A DNA stretch of 64,000 nt from Rudaeicoccus suwonensis (GTDB lineage: Bacteria; Actinomycetota; Actinomycetes; Actinomycetales; Dermatophilaceae), in NCBI RefSeq assembly GCF_007829035.1, contig NZ_VIVQ01000002.1:575728-639727 (forward strand). The letters run 5' to 3'. The translations under genes were made by a program, and so were the position numbers. The notes under the pieces were generated by a model, which was not told the DNA's origin, did no database searches, and was given only the letters and a program-made list of their open reading frames with translations. Below, piece after piece: positions 35,458 through 44,922 of the stretch. Every line of letters begins with the position of its first letter. The first letter of the stretch is position 1.

Positions 35458-36346
35458 GTGATGACCGAAACACTGGCGGCTGTGCCGCTTGAAGATGATG
35501 CTGTCCCTGTTCGTGCCGATGAGGCTGCGCCGATACCTGCCGCGGCGGATGAGTCTGCGGCGGTGGTGATGCCCTCGGAGCGGGCGATGATCGCGCAGCT
35601 CGTGCGCGCCGCGCGTGCTCGTGGTGATGATCTGACCGGTCCGGACGGGTTACTGAAGCTCTTGACCAAGACGGTGTTGGAAACTGCCTTGGATGAGGAG
35701 ATGAACCAGCACTTGGGCTATGACAAGCACGCCGTGGCGGGCCGTGACGGCGGCAACTCCCGCAACGGGACCCGTACCAAGACCGTGCTGACCGACAACG
35801 TCGGCCCGGTCACGATCCAGGTGCCCCGCGACCGCGACGCCTCTTTCGACCCAGTCATCGTCCGCAAGCGGCAACGCCGACTGGGTGATGTCGACACGAT
35901 CGTGTTGTCGTTATACGCCAAGGGTTTGACCACTGGTGAGATCAGCGCGCACTTCGCCGAGGTGTACGGCGCGAGCCTGTCCAAGGACCGGATCAGCGTG
36001 ATCACCGACCGTGTCATCGGTGAGATGACCGACTGGTGTGCTCGACCGTTGCTGCCGGTGTACGCGGCGATCTTCATTGACGCGATCTACGTCAAGGTCC
36101 GCGATGGACAGGTCGGTAACCGCCCGTTCTACGCCGCGATCGGTGTTGATCTGCAGGGCCGGCGTGACGTCCTGGGGTTGTGGGCCGGTACTGCCGGGCA
36201 CGGTGAGTCCGCGAAGTTCTGGATGAGTGTGCTTGCTGAAATGAAGAACCGCGGTGTCACGGACGTGTTCTTCATCGTGTGTGACGGCCTCAAAGGATTG
36301 CCCGACAGCGCGAACACGGTCTTCCCACTCGCCACGGTTCAGACCT
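35458..36346 (+). pseudogene. IS256 transposase, 5' half
   Basis: This part encodes about 296 residues of an IS256-family DDE transposase: 'DEEMNQHLGYDKHAVAGRDG', 'GNSRNGTRTKTVLTDNVGPV', first catalytic Asp in 'AAIFIDAIYVKVRDGQVGN' and second in 'DVFFIVCDGLKGLPD'. The frame is cut after 'LATVQT' by the IS110 insertion and runs on into unrelated sequence. The rest of the gene resumes at 39360. Confidence 0.88.
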
Positions 36347-36733
36347 CATCTATGCACCATGGGTGTGGCGGGATAGTCCCGCTGGTTGTCTGCGCCGTCG
36401 CGGGTAGGACCGATTCAAACGAGTTGCCCTCGAGGTCCACACGCAGACCCGTCCGCCCGTGGCGGGGCAGGCTCGACATGATTGGCCAGCGGGAGCAGCG
36501 CCTACCCGTTCCGGGTTGAGCGCCGAGATGAGGTTCCGAACAGTCGAGCCCGCCGCGCATACGGCATCAGGCGACCCGAAGTTCCCGGAAGGAGCAGCAT
36601 GGTCACCACCGAAGCAGAACATCCGCACGCGATGTTCGCCGGCATCGATTGGGGCGGCACCCACCACCAGATCTGCGTCGTCGACCACACGGGCACGATC
36701 CAGGTCCAACGAAGAATCGAACACACGGTAACC

Positions 36734-38155
36734 AGTTGAGTCCCGCATAGTGGTGTAGCGCGGTCGCCGTGATCGTCCTGGTAGTGGACGTGGGTGCGGC
36801 CACCGCGTGATCCTTCGAGTGAACGTCTCACTGCACTCTCGAATGGAGTCATCACGATGACCGCACCACATATTGTCGACCCTGCCAGCTTGCTGAGCGA
36901 GGCCTTGTCCGAAGCCAGTCCGGATCTGATGCGCAGTCTGTTGCAAACGGTGATTAACGCGTTGTTGTCCGCGGACGCTGACGCGGTCGTGGGCGCCGAG
37001 TACGGTCGTCCCTCACCCGAGCGGTCCGCGCAACGCAACGGGTACCGTCACCGGCCCTTGGACACCAGGGTCGGCACAATCGACGTCGCGATCCCGAAGC
37101 TACGCACCGGGACCTACTTTCCCCAGTGGCTGCTGGAACGACGCAAACGCACCGAGTCCGCGTTGATCACCGTGGTCGCGGACTGCTACCTGGCCGGGGT
37201 GTCTACCCGCCGGATGGACAAGTTGGTGAAGACATTGGGCATCGACTCACTGTCGAAATCGCAGGTGTCTCGGATGGCAGCCGATCTCGATGGCATCGTC
37301 GAGGACTTCCGGCACCGGCCCTTGAGTGATGCGGGTCCGTTCACGTTCGTGACCGCTGACGCGCTCACGATGAAAGTGCGTGAAGGCGGGCGGGTGATCA
37401 ACGCCGTCGCCTTGTTAGCGACTGGTGTCAACGGGGACGGCCACCGCGAAGTCCTCGGCCTACGGGTAGCCACCTCAGAGACCGGGCCGGCGTGGAAGGA
37501 GTTCTTCGCCGACTTGGTCGCCCGCGGCCTGAGCGGTGTCCGACTGGTCACTTCCGACGCCCACCACGGCCTGGTGGAAGCGATCGGCGCGAACCTACCC
37601 GGCGCGTCCTGGCAACGCTGCCGCACGCACTACGCCGCGAACCTCATGAGCGTGACACCGAAAAGCATGTGGCCAGCAGTCAAAGCGATGCTGCACTCGG
37701 TGTATGACCAACCCGACACGGCCAGCGTGCATGCCCAGTTCGACCGGCTCCTGGACTACGTCCAGGAGAAGCTGCCCGACGTGCACGCCCACCTCGACGC
37801 TGCTCGCGCGGACATCCTGGCGTTCACCACGTTCCCCAAAGACGTGTGGACCCAGATCTGGTCCAACAACCCCACCGAACGCCTCAACCGGGAGATCCGC
37901 CGCCGTACCGACTCCGTCGGCATCTTCCCCCACCGGGCCGCGATCGTGCGCCTGGTCGGAGCCGTCCTGGCCGAGCAAACCGACGAATGGGCAGAAGGAC
38001 GCCGCTACCTCGGCCTCGACATCCTCACCCGATGCCGCATCACCCCCACGCCCGGCACCGAACCCCAGATCGGAGCTGATCACCTACCCCAACTCACCAC
38101 CTAAAACCTCAACAAGGAGAACGCACCCCGCTACACCACTACCAGGGACTTGACC
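36734..38155 (+). mobile_element. IS256-family element B, complete
   Basis: The element is 1422 bp. Flanking 8-bp duplications CGGTAACC stand at 36726-36733 and 38156-38163, exactly the length IS256 elements make. The left end agttgagtcccgcatagtgg and the complement of the right end (ggtcaagtccctggtagtgg) form imperfect inverted repeats sharing 'tagtggtgtagcg'. It carries one intact transposase and is therefore probably a recent, possibly still mobile, insertion. Confidence 0.92.
36857..38104 (+). CDS. IS256-family transposase (element B)
   Basis: The 415-aa protein has 'ERSAQRNGYRHRPLDTRVGT', 'IPKLRTGTYFPQWLLERRKR', catalytic Asp in 'TADALTMKVREGG' and 'GVRLVTSDAHHGLVEAIGAN', and the C-terminal 'WSNNPTERLNREIRRRTDSV' with the catalytic Glu. 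Start ATG 36857 ('MTAPHIVDPAS') fits the family; the ATG-less frame extends back to 36794. All three acidic residues are present and there is no frameshift. Confidence 0.92.
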   Translation: MTAPHIVDPASLLSEALSEASPDLMRSLLQTVINALLSADADAVVGAEYGRPSPERSAQRNGYRHRPLDTRVGTIDVAIPKLRTGTYFPQWLLERRKRTESALITVVADCYLAGVSTRRMDKLVKTLGIDSLSKSQVSRMAADLDGIVEDFRHRPLSDAGPFTFVTADALTMKVREGGRVINAVALLATGVNGDGHREVLGLRVATSETGPAWKEFFADLVARGLSGVRLVTSDAHHGLVEAIGANLPGASWQRCRTHYAANLMSVTPKSMWPAVKAMLHSVYDQPDTASVHAQFDRLLDYVQEKLPDVHAHLDAARADILAFTTFPKDVWTQIWSNNPTERLNREIRRRTDSVGIFPHRAAIVRLVGAVLAEQTDEWAEGRRYLGLDILTRCRITPTPGTEPQIGADHLPQLTT

Positions 38156-39359
38156 CGGTAACCGGGTTCACCGAAATCGACCGGCTTCTGGACGCTTTCG
38201 CATCTCGAGGAGTCCTACGGGTATCCATCGAACGGGCCGAGGGAATCCTGGTCGAGCACCTCCTTGACCGTGGTGAGAGCGTGTTTTGCATCTCGCCGAA
38301 GATCTCCGCTCGGGCCCGGGAACGATACCGGGTTGCCAACACCAAATCCGACGCCTTCGACGCGTTCGTCCTGGCCGACACCCTGCGCCATGAACACGTG
38401 CACTGGCGGCCCCTGAGCCGGCCATCCGCGCTGACCGCTCAGATCGCAGCGTTGTCCCGGGACCGAGAACGAGTCATCGTGATGCAACGCGCCGTGGAGT
38501 CACGGCTCCGCGCCGCGTTGGAGGCCTACCACCCCGCGCCGTTGCACCTGTTCTCTTCCCTGGACCGCGACATCACCCTGGCGTTCATCCGCGACTACCC
38601 CACCCCCGCGGCAGCCGCCCGGGTCACCGAAGACCGGATGCGACGATTCTGCGCCCGACACGGCTACACCGGCCGCGTCGAGCCAGCAGCCCTGTGCGAC
38701 CGGTTACGTCCGCACCTACTCACCGCAACTGACGGCACGATCACGGGAAAGCACACGGCAGCCTTGATGCTGGTCGATCAACTCGAACTGCTCAACACCA
38801 ACATCCGCACGTACAACGCGATGTTGACCCCGCTGGTCAGCGCACACCCTGACGGGCCAGTCTTCACCAGCTTCCCCGGCATCGCCACCGTGATCGCCGC
38901 GACCATGATCGGGGAAATGGGCGACGACAGAGCCCGATTCCCCACCGCCGCAACCCTGCTGGCCGAAGCAGGCCTGGCCCCGGTCACCCGCGCATCCGGA
39001 CGCACCCGCCAAGTCCGCTTCCGGTACGCCGCGAACAAACGACTACGGCATAGCATCGACTGGTGGATGACCGTCGCCGCCCGCGAAGACCCCTGGTCAG
39101 GCGACGTCTATGAACACGCCCGCAACGCAGGCCAGGGCCGCTACCGCGCCTACCGCGGCCTGGGCGCACGCTGGACCCGGATCCTGTGGCGCGCTTGGAC
39201 CGACCACGAACCGTTCGACCCCACCCGCGTCCACCACCAAGCACCCGCGGCATAACCCCACCAGCACCACCAACCGGCAAGACAACCCCAGCCTCGCCGG
39301 CGCCCCCACCTGCCCACTACCCACCACCGCCACACCCACCCAGGTTGACAGCGGGAGTC

Positions 39360-39827
39360 TGCATCATCCATCTGATCCGTGGCTCGTTTCGGTACGCCTC
39401 CAAGAAGTACTGGGAGAAAATGGCCAAAGACCTACGACCGATCTACACCGCACCCTCACGGGATGCGGCGTGGGCGGCGTTCGAGCAGTTCGAAGAGACC
39501 TGGGCAGCCCAATATCCGGCGATCTCGACGCTGTGGCGCGACGCGTGGGAGCGGTTCGTGCCGTTCCTGGACTACGACGTCGAGATCCGCCGGGTCTTGT
39601 GCTCCACCAACGGGATTGAGTCATTGAATGCTCGTTACCGGCGTGCGGTCACCACGAAGGGCCACTTCCCGACCGAACAGGCCGCGCTCAAAACCTTGTA
39701 CCTGGTGACCAGGTCGCTGGACCCCAAGGGCACTGGCCAGGCACGCTGGACCATGCGGTGGAAACCAGCCCTCAACGCGTTCGCGATCACCTTCGCCGAC
39801 CGCATGCCAGCAGCGGAGAACCTCTAA
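39360..39827 (+). pseudogene. IS256 transposase, 3' half (element A)
   Basis: The frame resumes with 'CIIHLIRGSFRYASKKYWEK', continues through 'RRVLCSTNGIESLNARYRRA', which holds the catalytic Glu, and ends 'AITFADRMPAAENL'. It completes the gene begun at 35458; together they give about 450 aa. The last 240 bases recur identically at 55892. Confidence 0.88.
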
Positions 39828-39866
39828 AATGAACAACGCCAGTTACACCGTTAACCGGACACTCCC
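39580..39866 (+). repeat. 287-bp direct repeat, copy 1 (IS256 3' end)
   Basis: This 3' end of IS256-A is identical to 55892-56178, same orientation, as far as I can read the two side by side. Identity stops exactly at the element's right end (…ggacactccc) and, on the other side, where the IS3 element begins in the second copy. Confidence 0.9.
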
Positions 39867-40265
39867 GCTCTCCGCTGTCGCTGAGGCAAGAACTGTAGTG
39901 GGGTTAACTGTCAGGGATATTACACCCAACGGTTTTGGTGACTGGCTAAATCAAAGGCGCGATGATTTCGAGCATTTCTTTCCCGTGTCCACCGGTGTAG
40001 CAAAAAATTCATTGTTCTCAGTAATATCAAATGGTGTGAAATCGCAGCGGGATGCATGGGTATGGAATTTCTCTAAGCGTGAGCTCATCTCAAACGTCGG
40101 GAGAACAATCGATGTATTCAACGAAAAATCGAAGTTGCTAGATGGATCGGCGCCACCGGTCGATCAGGTCAGCTGGTCGCGTAGGATGTCTCGCCTCGCC
40201 TCGATTGGAAAATCTTTTTCCCTCAATCGTGATCAGGTCCGGGTGGCCTTCTATCGACCTTATAC

Positions 40266-41771
40266 GGCTCTTCATACCTGCGGTGGGGGTAGGTGTTCGG
40301 GGTGGGTGAGTCCGCCGCCGATGAGGAGCATGCGTAGCCGGTAGTTGTGACGGTTGCGGAAGCCTCGGGCGACGCGGCGGTGGAGTTCGATGAGGCCGTT
40401 GATCGCTTCGGTGCCTCCGTTGTTGGCGCGGCCGGTGGTGAAGTAGGCCAGGAATGCTTCTTTCCACCGGTTGAGGGTCTTGCCGAGACGGCGGATCTCG
40501 GGGATCGGGCAGTTGGGGAAGGAGTCGAGGATTTTGGTGGCGATGGTGCGTCCGGTAGCCAGGTCTTCGGCGGCGTAGGCGCTACGCAGTTGCTGGGCGG
40601 CTTGCCATGCGATGGACACTTCTTCGTGTGCCTCGTGCGCGTTGATGGCCGCGGTCAAGCGGGCTTTCTGCTTGTCGGTCAACCGGTCGGGGTTACAGCG
40701 CAGGATGGTCATGATCGAGTAGAGCGGGTCACCTTTGCGGCCGCGGTGTCCGAGGGTGTCGTGCTGCACCCGGCGGCGCACGTCATCGACGGCGTCAGTA
40801 CCAAGCTTGACGACGTGGAAAGCGTCCAATACGGCTGTAGCGTCTTCTAATTCGTCATCGATTGCGTTCTTGTACCCCTGGAACGGGTCGAGCGTGGCGA
40901 CCTTGATGTGGTCCCGGAACGTGTGGTTGCGGGCCTTGAGCCAGTCGGCGTACACGACCCCGGATCGGCCGGGTACCAGGTCCAGCAGCCTGGCCCGGAC
41001 GCGCCACTGTCCTTTGTTCTTCCCGGAGGTGACCTGGTGGCGGGTCAGGTCGACCATCCCGGTCAGCTCTTTGGGTCCCCGCTTGATGGTGGATACGTGG
41101 TGCCAGATGTGCTCGTCCACGCCTAAGGTCCTCACGCCGTTGAACCGGGTCGGGTCCGCGTCCATCGCTTCCAACAGCGGCTTGATCGCCGACCAGACGG
41201 TGCGCCAGGTCGTGCCCAACTGCCGCGCGATGCCCTGCACGGAGGCGTTCTCGCGGCGGATCTGGCGGATCGCCCACCAGCACGCCCGAGTGGTCAGCAG
41301 CGCCCGCGGCGCGGCGACCCGATCGTCCTGCTCAGTGAAACCCTTCGTCCCGCAGGAAGGTTCGCTACAAGACCACGTCCGCTTACGCCATCGAACTCGC
41401 ACCGGCCGCCCGAACGACGGCGCATCGATCAGTTCGTGAACCCGACGGCCATGACTCTCGGCGACCACCCCACAGGCGGCACAGCCCATCAGCCCAGCCG
41501 GTGATTCGACCGTCACGATCAGCCCGTAGTCACGTTCGCCGACATCGGTCACGTGCAGGCCAGGTAAGCCGACCAATAGGTCGCACCGGGCGCAACACGA
41601 GCCAGCAGAGCATGCGCGGGCACACCCGCACCCCGTAGGGTCAGACATCGTCGAGGTCCTTGAGATCAGAAGAGGTAGAAGACCTTCCGATCCTCAGGGA
41701 CCTCGACCCTTCACCAGCTCAAGCCACCCCTCGGCTCGTCGCGCTCACCCCCACCCCAAGTACGAAGAGCC
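40266..41771 (-). mobile_element. ISL3-family element, complete
   Basis: The element is 1506 bp with 8-bp target duplications CCTTATAC at 40258-40265 and 41772-41779. Its ends ggctcttcatacctgcggtg and the complement of the right end (ggctcttcgtacttggggtg) are inverted repeats of the GGCTCTTC type seen in ISL3. It carries one intact transposase on the minus strand. Removing it and one duplication restores the type ISP reading frame, so it inserted recently. Confidence 0.95.
40272..41648 (-). CDS. ISL3-family transposase
   Basis: The 458-aa protein starts with a Cys-rich zinc-binding region ('CGCARACSAGSCCARCDLLV', 'GLMGCAACGVVAESHGRRVH'), then an HTH ('ENASVQGIARQLGTTWRTVW') and the DDE domain with 'TLGVDEHIWHHVSTIKRGP', 'ATAVLDAFHVVKLGTDAVDD' and 'TTGRANNGGTEAINGLIELH'. 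It is full length for the family and shows no damage. Confidence 0.95.
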   Translation of the reverse strand: MSDPTGCGCARACSAGSCCARCDLLVGLPGLHVTDVGERDYGLIVTVESPAGLMGCAACGVVAESHGRRVHELIDAPSFGRPVRVRWRKRTWSCSEPSCGTKGFTEQDDRVAAPRALLTTRACWWAIRQIRRENASVQGIARQLGTTWRTVWSAIKPLLEAMDADPTRFNGVRTLGVDEHIWHHVSTIKRGPKELTGMVDLTRHQVTSGKNKGQWRVRARLLDLVPGRSGVVYADWLKARNHTFRDHIKVATLDPFQGYKNAIDDELEDATAVLDAFHVVKLGTDAVDDVRRRVQHDTLGHRGRKGDPLYSIMTILRCNPDRLTDKQKARLTAAINAHEAHEEVSIAWQAAQQLRSAYAAEDLATGRTIATKILDSFPNCPIPEIRRLGKTLNRWKEAFLAYFTTGRANNGGTEAINGLIELHRRVARGFRNRHNYRLRMLLIGGGLTHPEHLPPPQV

Positions 41772-42757
41772 CCTTATACCAAGGCGTTTCTATATGCTTC
41801 AAAGGACCTCGTTGACGAACCAGGGAAGACTAGATTTATGTTTCCTGGAGCACTGCGAAATAATGCGATTTACTGTACAGCTCCCGGCGGGTCTTCATCG
41901 TTTGCAGTTTTCGCAATTGACGAGATCCCAGATCTTACAATGCCAGGCGCTGGAAATCCCGGTCAGATTCTTGCTCGCTGGCGGTACGAACCTGACGATG
42001 GGACGCTCGCCCTCAATGTGCTTGAAGTCGTCGATGGGTACCGGAAGATCGACAACATCACCGACGAGGCACTGGCGAGATTCGTTGCCGCGTATGGTGA
42101 TTCGTTTACCAAGGACGACATCTTCCACTACGTCTATGGTCTTCTGCACTCACCGGACTACCGCGACACCTACGCGGCGGACTTGAAGCGGATGCTGGCA
42201 CGCATCCCGCTCGTGGCCGATGCCAAGCCGTACGTCGACGCTGGCCGTGCACTGATGGAACTGCACTTGGGCTACGAGAGCGTTGAGCCGTACTCGCTGG
42301 CGGGGCTGCACGACCCGTCGTACCCCGCTGTCGAGGCTCGGGCGGCGTTCGAGTTTTTCCGGGTTCAGAAGATGACGTTCCCAAAGCAACGAGATCCGGA
42401 GACCAAGAAGCTCGTGGCCGACAAGTCGAGCATCGTCTACAACAGCAAGATCACCCTGTCAGGTATCCCCGAGGATGCTCACCGGTACATGCTTGGGTCT
42501 CGCTCGGCGATCGAGTGGATCATCGACCGTTACCAAGTCAAGACTGACAAGGCATCCGGCATCGTCAACGACCCGAACGACTGGTCACGCGAGGTCAACG
42601 ACCCGCGGTACGTCATCGACCTGCTGGCTCGGATCGTGACAGTCAGCGTGGAGACGACGAAGATCGTGGATGGTCTGCCCGCGCTGGATGTGCGGGACAG
42701 TTAGCTCACGGTGCTTGCTCATTGGGGTGTGGTCCATTTGGTGAAAGGGGGAGGGCT

Positions 42758-44773
42758 GTGGCAGTCGAGGTCGCGACAGTGATTGCGGTAGAGCCGTATA
42801 ACAATCGCTTCGCCCCAGATGTGTGGTTGCCCTCGATCCTCACGGATCGAGACGGGCGGTCAGTGCGGCTGGCGCCGGGGGAGGACGATGTGTATGTCGG
42901 TGATGTTGTCCTGCTTCACGAACAACCTGGCCGCGCACGGTCGTTGACCGCAACGGTTATGCGGGATCGTCGCACCACGGTTCCGGTGGGGCCGTGGTTG
43001 ACGCATTGCCCAGCGTGCGGTGCCGTCACTGTTAAGGAGAGCAATTCCTTCAGCGGTGGGGATCGCCGGTGCACGAATAGGATCTCGTGCAGACCACAGA
43101 TCCATGGCCGGCTGCGGTGGATGGCCGGCGAGGATGCGTTCGATCTTCCAATGCTCAGGTCAGTCAGCAAAGACCTCTTGGAGTGCCGGGTATTGATCGA
43201 TGAGCGGGGCCTGTTCGAGCTGACCGCGGAAGCACTGCAGGAGACGACACGTCCTGCACCGTTCGACGGTCAGAAGCGTCAGGCGGTGTTCAACCCCATC
43301 CACGCCCAGCGCTTCATCACACATTTGGAGCAGACGCGTCAGGTGTCGGCTGCGCGGGTGTTGACCGCGCTGGAACAGGGGATGGGTCTGAGTCGGGAGT
43401 CTGCGCGGGCCGGCACTTCTCATCGTGCATCGCAGTGGAGCCTTCTTCGATGGTTCGGATCTATCCACATGATGGCGGATGCGACAGCACAAGAGCTCGC
43501 GACGGGGCTTCTTCGCGATGCCACCAGCCGCGGAGTGAGCCCTAGGACACAGGCGTACTACGAGGATTGTGCTGAACACATGGCGGCGTGGTTCGCGTTG
43601 CCGTGGAGCAGGGACCTGCTGCAACGGTGGGATGCGGCTGGTATCCGGATGCGCGAGCCTCGCTCTACCTGCCAGCGGACCATTCCCGGAACCAAGGTCA
43701 CGATGGTTTCGGCCCCAGAACGATCAACAAGCTCAGACGGTCACGAGATAAAGCCGATCACCGAACAGGATCGGGAGGCGGAGCGAAGGCGGACACGGGA
43801 CGGGTCGCGTGCGGTTGACGACGTCTACCGCCACGGCGGACATGTCATTCGATCTGATGACGCCGACTACGTGTACTGCCCGGAAAACCCATCTTTGGAT
43901 GTCGTCGACACCCGGCAAGGGTTCCGGACTGTTCTCACGCGCAGCGAGTTTCACCGATTCTTGGCCAAAGGACCCGGAGCGGTCCCGCCCAGCACCCCAG
44001 CCGCGGACAGTATGTGGGCACAGATCCGGGATGCCCACCCTGGCGCATTCCGTATCGGTTCTCGTGGCCAGCTCCCGCAGCACCCGGCCGTTACCTCAGC
44101 GGGAGCTTTGTACATGTACACCCGGGCAACCGGGCAGATCGTGGTGGTTCTTGCCGGCAGCCTGCAGTCGGCGATCGATGCGCTTGAAAGCGACTCGGAT
44201 GTCGCCTTTGCTCGTACCCGCAGCGTGTGGGTACCTGGAAGCATCGAAACGCTGCGCCGCGACAGTCCGGTGTTACGGGACGGGTCACCGAGTCCGCTGC
44301 AGCGCGGCCGGACACGACTCATTCAATCCGAGGACGATTGGGCCAATGTTCCGCACATCGCCGGTATCTATCGGATCCATCTCATCGACGAGCTCGGCCC
44401 CAGCGTGTACATCGGCCGTAGTCAAGACCTTCGTATCCGGCCACGTCGTCACGAAAAAACCGCCGGTCGGTCATGGAGCGATGGGACCAGCCTGGGCATC
44501 GTAAAAATTGAGCTGATCCGCGTCAAAGGCAACGACCAAGGGCACGCCTGGTCGATGTTCGATCTGGATAACGCCGAAGCTCTACACATCGCCCGCGCCC
44601 AAGAACGTGCCCTGCAGGGCGGGCCACGGGTTTTGAACATCACCGGTGGGCGCAACGGGCCACCGAGCCGTCCACGCAGCCAGATGTACGTCTGGAAGGC
44701 CGAGAGCTCGAACCCGCCTCTCGAACAGGCCCCAGGCTGGATTTTAAAAGGCGAACCAGAATCTTACTTGTAA
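42758..44773 (+). CDS. Ligase-C-terminus-like (OB/zinc/HhH/BRCT) protein fused to GIY-YIG nuclease
   Basis: The 671-aa protein aligns by eye with the non-catalytic half of NAD-dependent DNA ligase. An OB-like start ('DVYVGDVVLLHEQPGRARSL') precedes a four-Cys zinc ribbon (C84, C87, C105, C111; 'THCPACGAVTVKES'). Then comes 'DAFDLPMLRSVSKDLLECRV' with 'GLFELTAEAL', an HhH-like stretch to about 300, and a BRCT-like region ('VDDVYRHGGHVIRSDDADYV', 'VLTRSEFHRFL'). The adenylation domain and its lysine are absent. Residues about 530-640 form a GIY-YIG nuclease: 'GIYRI' (G536-Y538), 'YIGRSQDLRIRPRRH' (Y551), metal-site E607 and N627. A nick- or gap-recognising nuclease is the inferred role. GTG 42758 follows 'aagggggagggct'. 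It lies 53 bases downstream of the type ISP remnant. Confidence 0.75.
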   Translation: MAVEVATVIAVEPYNNRFAPDVWLPSILTDRDGRSVRLAPGEDDVYVGDVVLLHEQPGRARSLTATVMRDRRTTVPVGPWLTHCPACGAVTVKESNSFSGGDRRCTNRISCRPQIHGRLRWMAGEDAFDLPMLRSVSKDLLECRVLIDERGLFELTAEALQETTRPAPFDGQKRQAVFNPIHAQRFITHLEQTRQVSAARVLTALEQGMGLSRESARAGTSHRASQWSLLRWFGSIHMMADATAQELATGLLRDATSRGVSPRTQAYYEDCAEHMAAWFALPWSRDLLQRWDAAGIRMREPRSTCQRTIPGTKVTMVSAPERSTSSDGHEIKPITEQDREAERRRTRDGSRAVDDVYRHGGHVIRSDDADYVYCPENPSLDVVDTRQGFRTVLTRSEFHRFLAKGPGAVPPSTPAADSMWAQIRDAHPGAFRIGSRGQLPQHPAVTSAGALYMYTRATGQIVVVLAGSLQSAIDALESDSDVAFARTRSVWVPGSIETLRRDSPVLRDGSPSPLQRGRTRLIQSEDDWANVPHIAGIYRIHLIDELGPSVYIGRSQDLRIRPRRHEKTAGRSWSDGTSLGIVKIELIRVKGNDQGHAWSMFDLDNAEALHIARAQERALQGGPRVLNITGGRNGPPSRPRSQMYVWKAESSNPPLEQAPGWILKGEPESYL

Positions 44774-44877
44774 ATTGAGATCACGCTCAAATGGCACGAC
44801 TCAGGAGCCGGTCCCCCCGACTGACCGGTGCGCATTCGGTTTCTATTCGCTGTCGCGAGTGGTGTGCTTCCTGGCGC

Positions 44878-44922
44878 CTACCCTCGAGATGTCACGGGCG
44901 CCCGATGAAATCTCGAGGGTAG
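44878..44922. terminator. Bidirectional terminator between convergent genes
   Basis: CTACCCTCGAGAT at 44878-44890 and its exact complement at 44910-44922 make a 13-bp perfect stem. The right arm lies within the last codons of the minus-strand peptidase gene, so it ends that transcript and also blocks read-through from the GIY-YIG gene. Confidence 0.65.

Larger units (their letters stand above)
36599..39255 (+). pseudogene. IS110-family DEDD transposase, interrupted
   Basis: ATG 36599 with GGAAGGAG upstream starts 'MFAGIDWGGTHHQICVVDHT', containing the first catalytic Asp of the RuvC-like DEDD domain. The frame is cut at 36733 by IS256-B and resumes at 38164 as 'GFTEIDRLLDAFASRGVLRV', then 'NTKSDAFDAFVLADTLRHEH' with further acidic residues, and the C-terminal transposase_20 part 'FTSFPGIATVIAATMIGEMG'. 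Joined length is about 409 aa, the normal size. The downstream 3' fragment from 38281 could be translated alone but lacks the catalytic N-terminus. Confidence 0.85.
36347..39359 (+). mobile_element. IS110-family element inserted in IS256-A, itself interrupted
   Basis: Removing this segment restores the IS256 reading ('VQT' joined to 'CIIHLIRGSFRYASKKYW'), which fixes its ends to within a base. It has no inverted repeats, as expected for IS110. Its DEDD transposase begins at 36599 and ends at 39255, broken at 36733/38156 by IS256-B. Without the nested copy it is about 1.6 kb, normal for the family. Confidence 0.8.
35395..39866 (+). mobile_element. IS256-family element A, interrupted by IS110 and a second IS256
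   Basis: The left end gggactgtccggcgaacggt and the inverted right end (complement of ttaaccggacactccc at 39851-39866) are imperfect inverted repeats. They share 'aacggtgtaactggc' a little inside. Between them lies one IS256 transposase gene split at about 36346/39360 by a 3-kb insertion. The 8 bases flanking the two ends differ (gtttctga and gctctccg), so there is no target duplication and the ends were probably brought together by recombination with another copy. Confidence 0.8.
39867..42704 (+). pseudogene. Type ISP restriction-modification enzyme, C-terminal remnant broken by ISL3
   Basis: The frame has no start; it begins at the IS256 end. It reads 'VRDITPNGFGDWLNQRRDDF', 'GVKSQRDAWVWNFSKRELIS', is cut at 40265, and resumes at 41780. 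Joining the two across one copy of the 8-bp duplication gives an uninterrupted 'VAFYRPYTKAFLYASKDLVD' and then 'FPGALRNNAIYCTAPGGSSS' through 'GIPEDAHRYMLGSRSAIEWI' to 'RYVIDLLARIVTVSVETTKI'. These are hallmarks of the C-terminal specificity region of type ISP enzymes (LlaBIII type), which combine nuclease, translocase, methylase and target recognition in one chain of about 1600 aa. Only the last 440 residues or so remain, so it is inactive. Confidence 0.85.
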
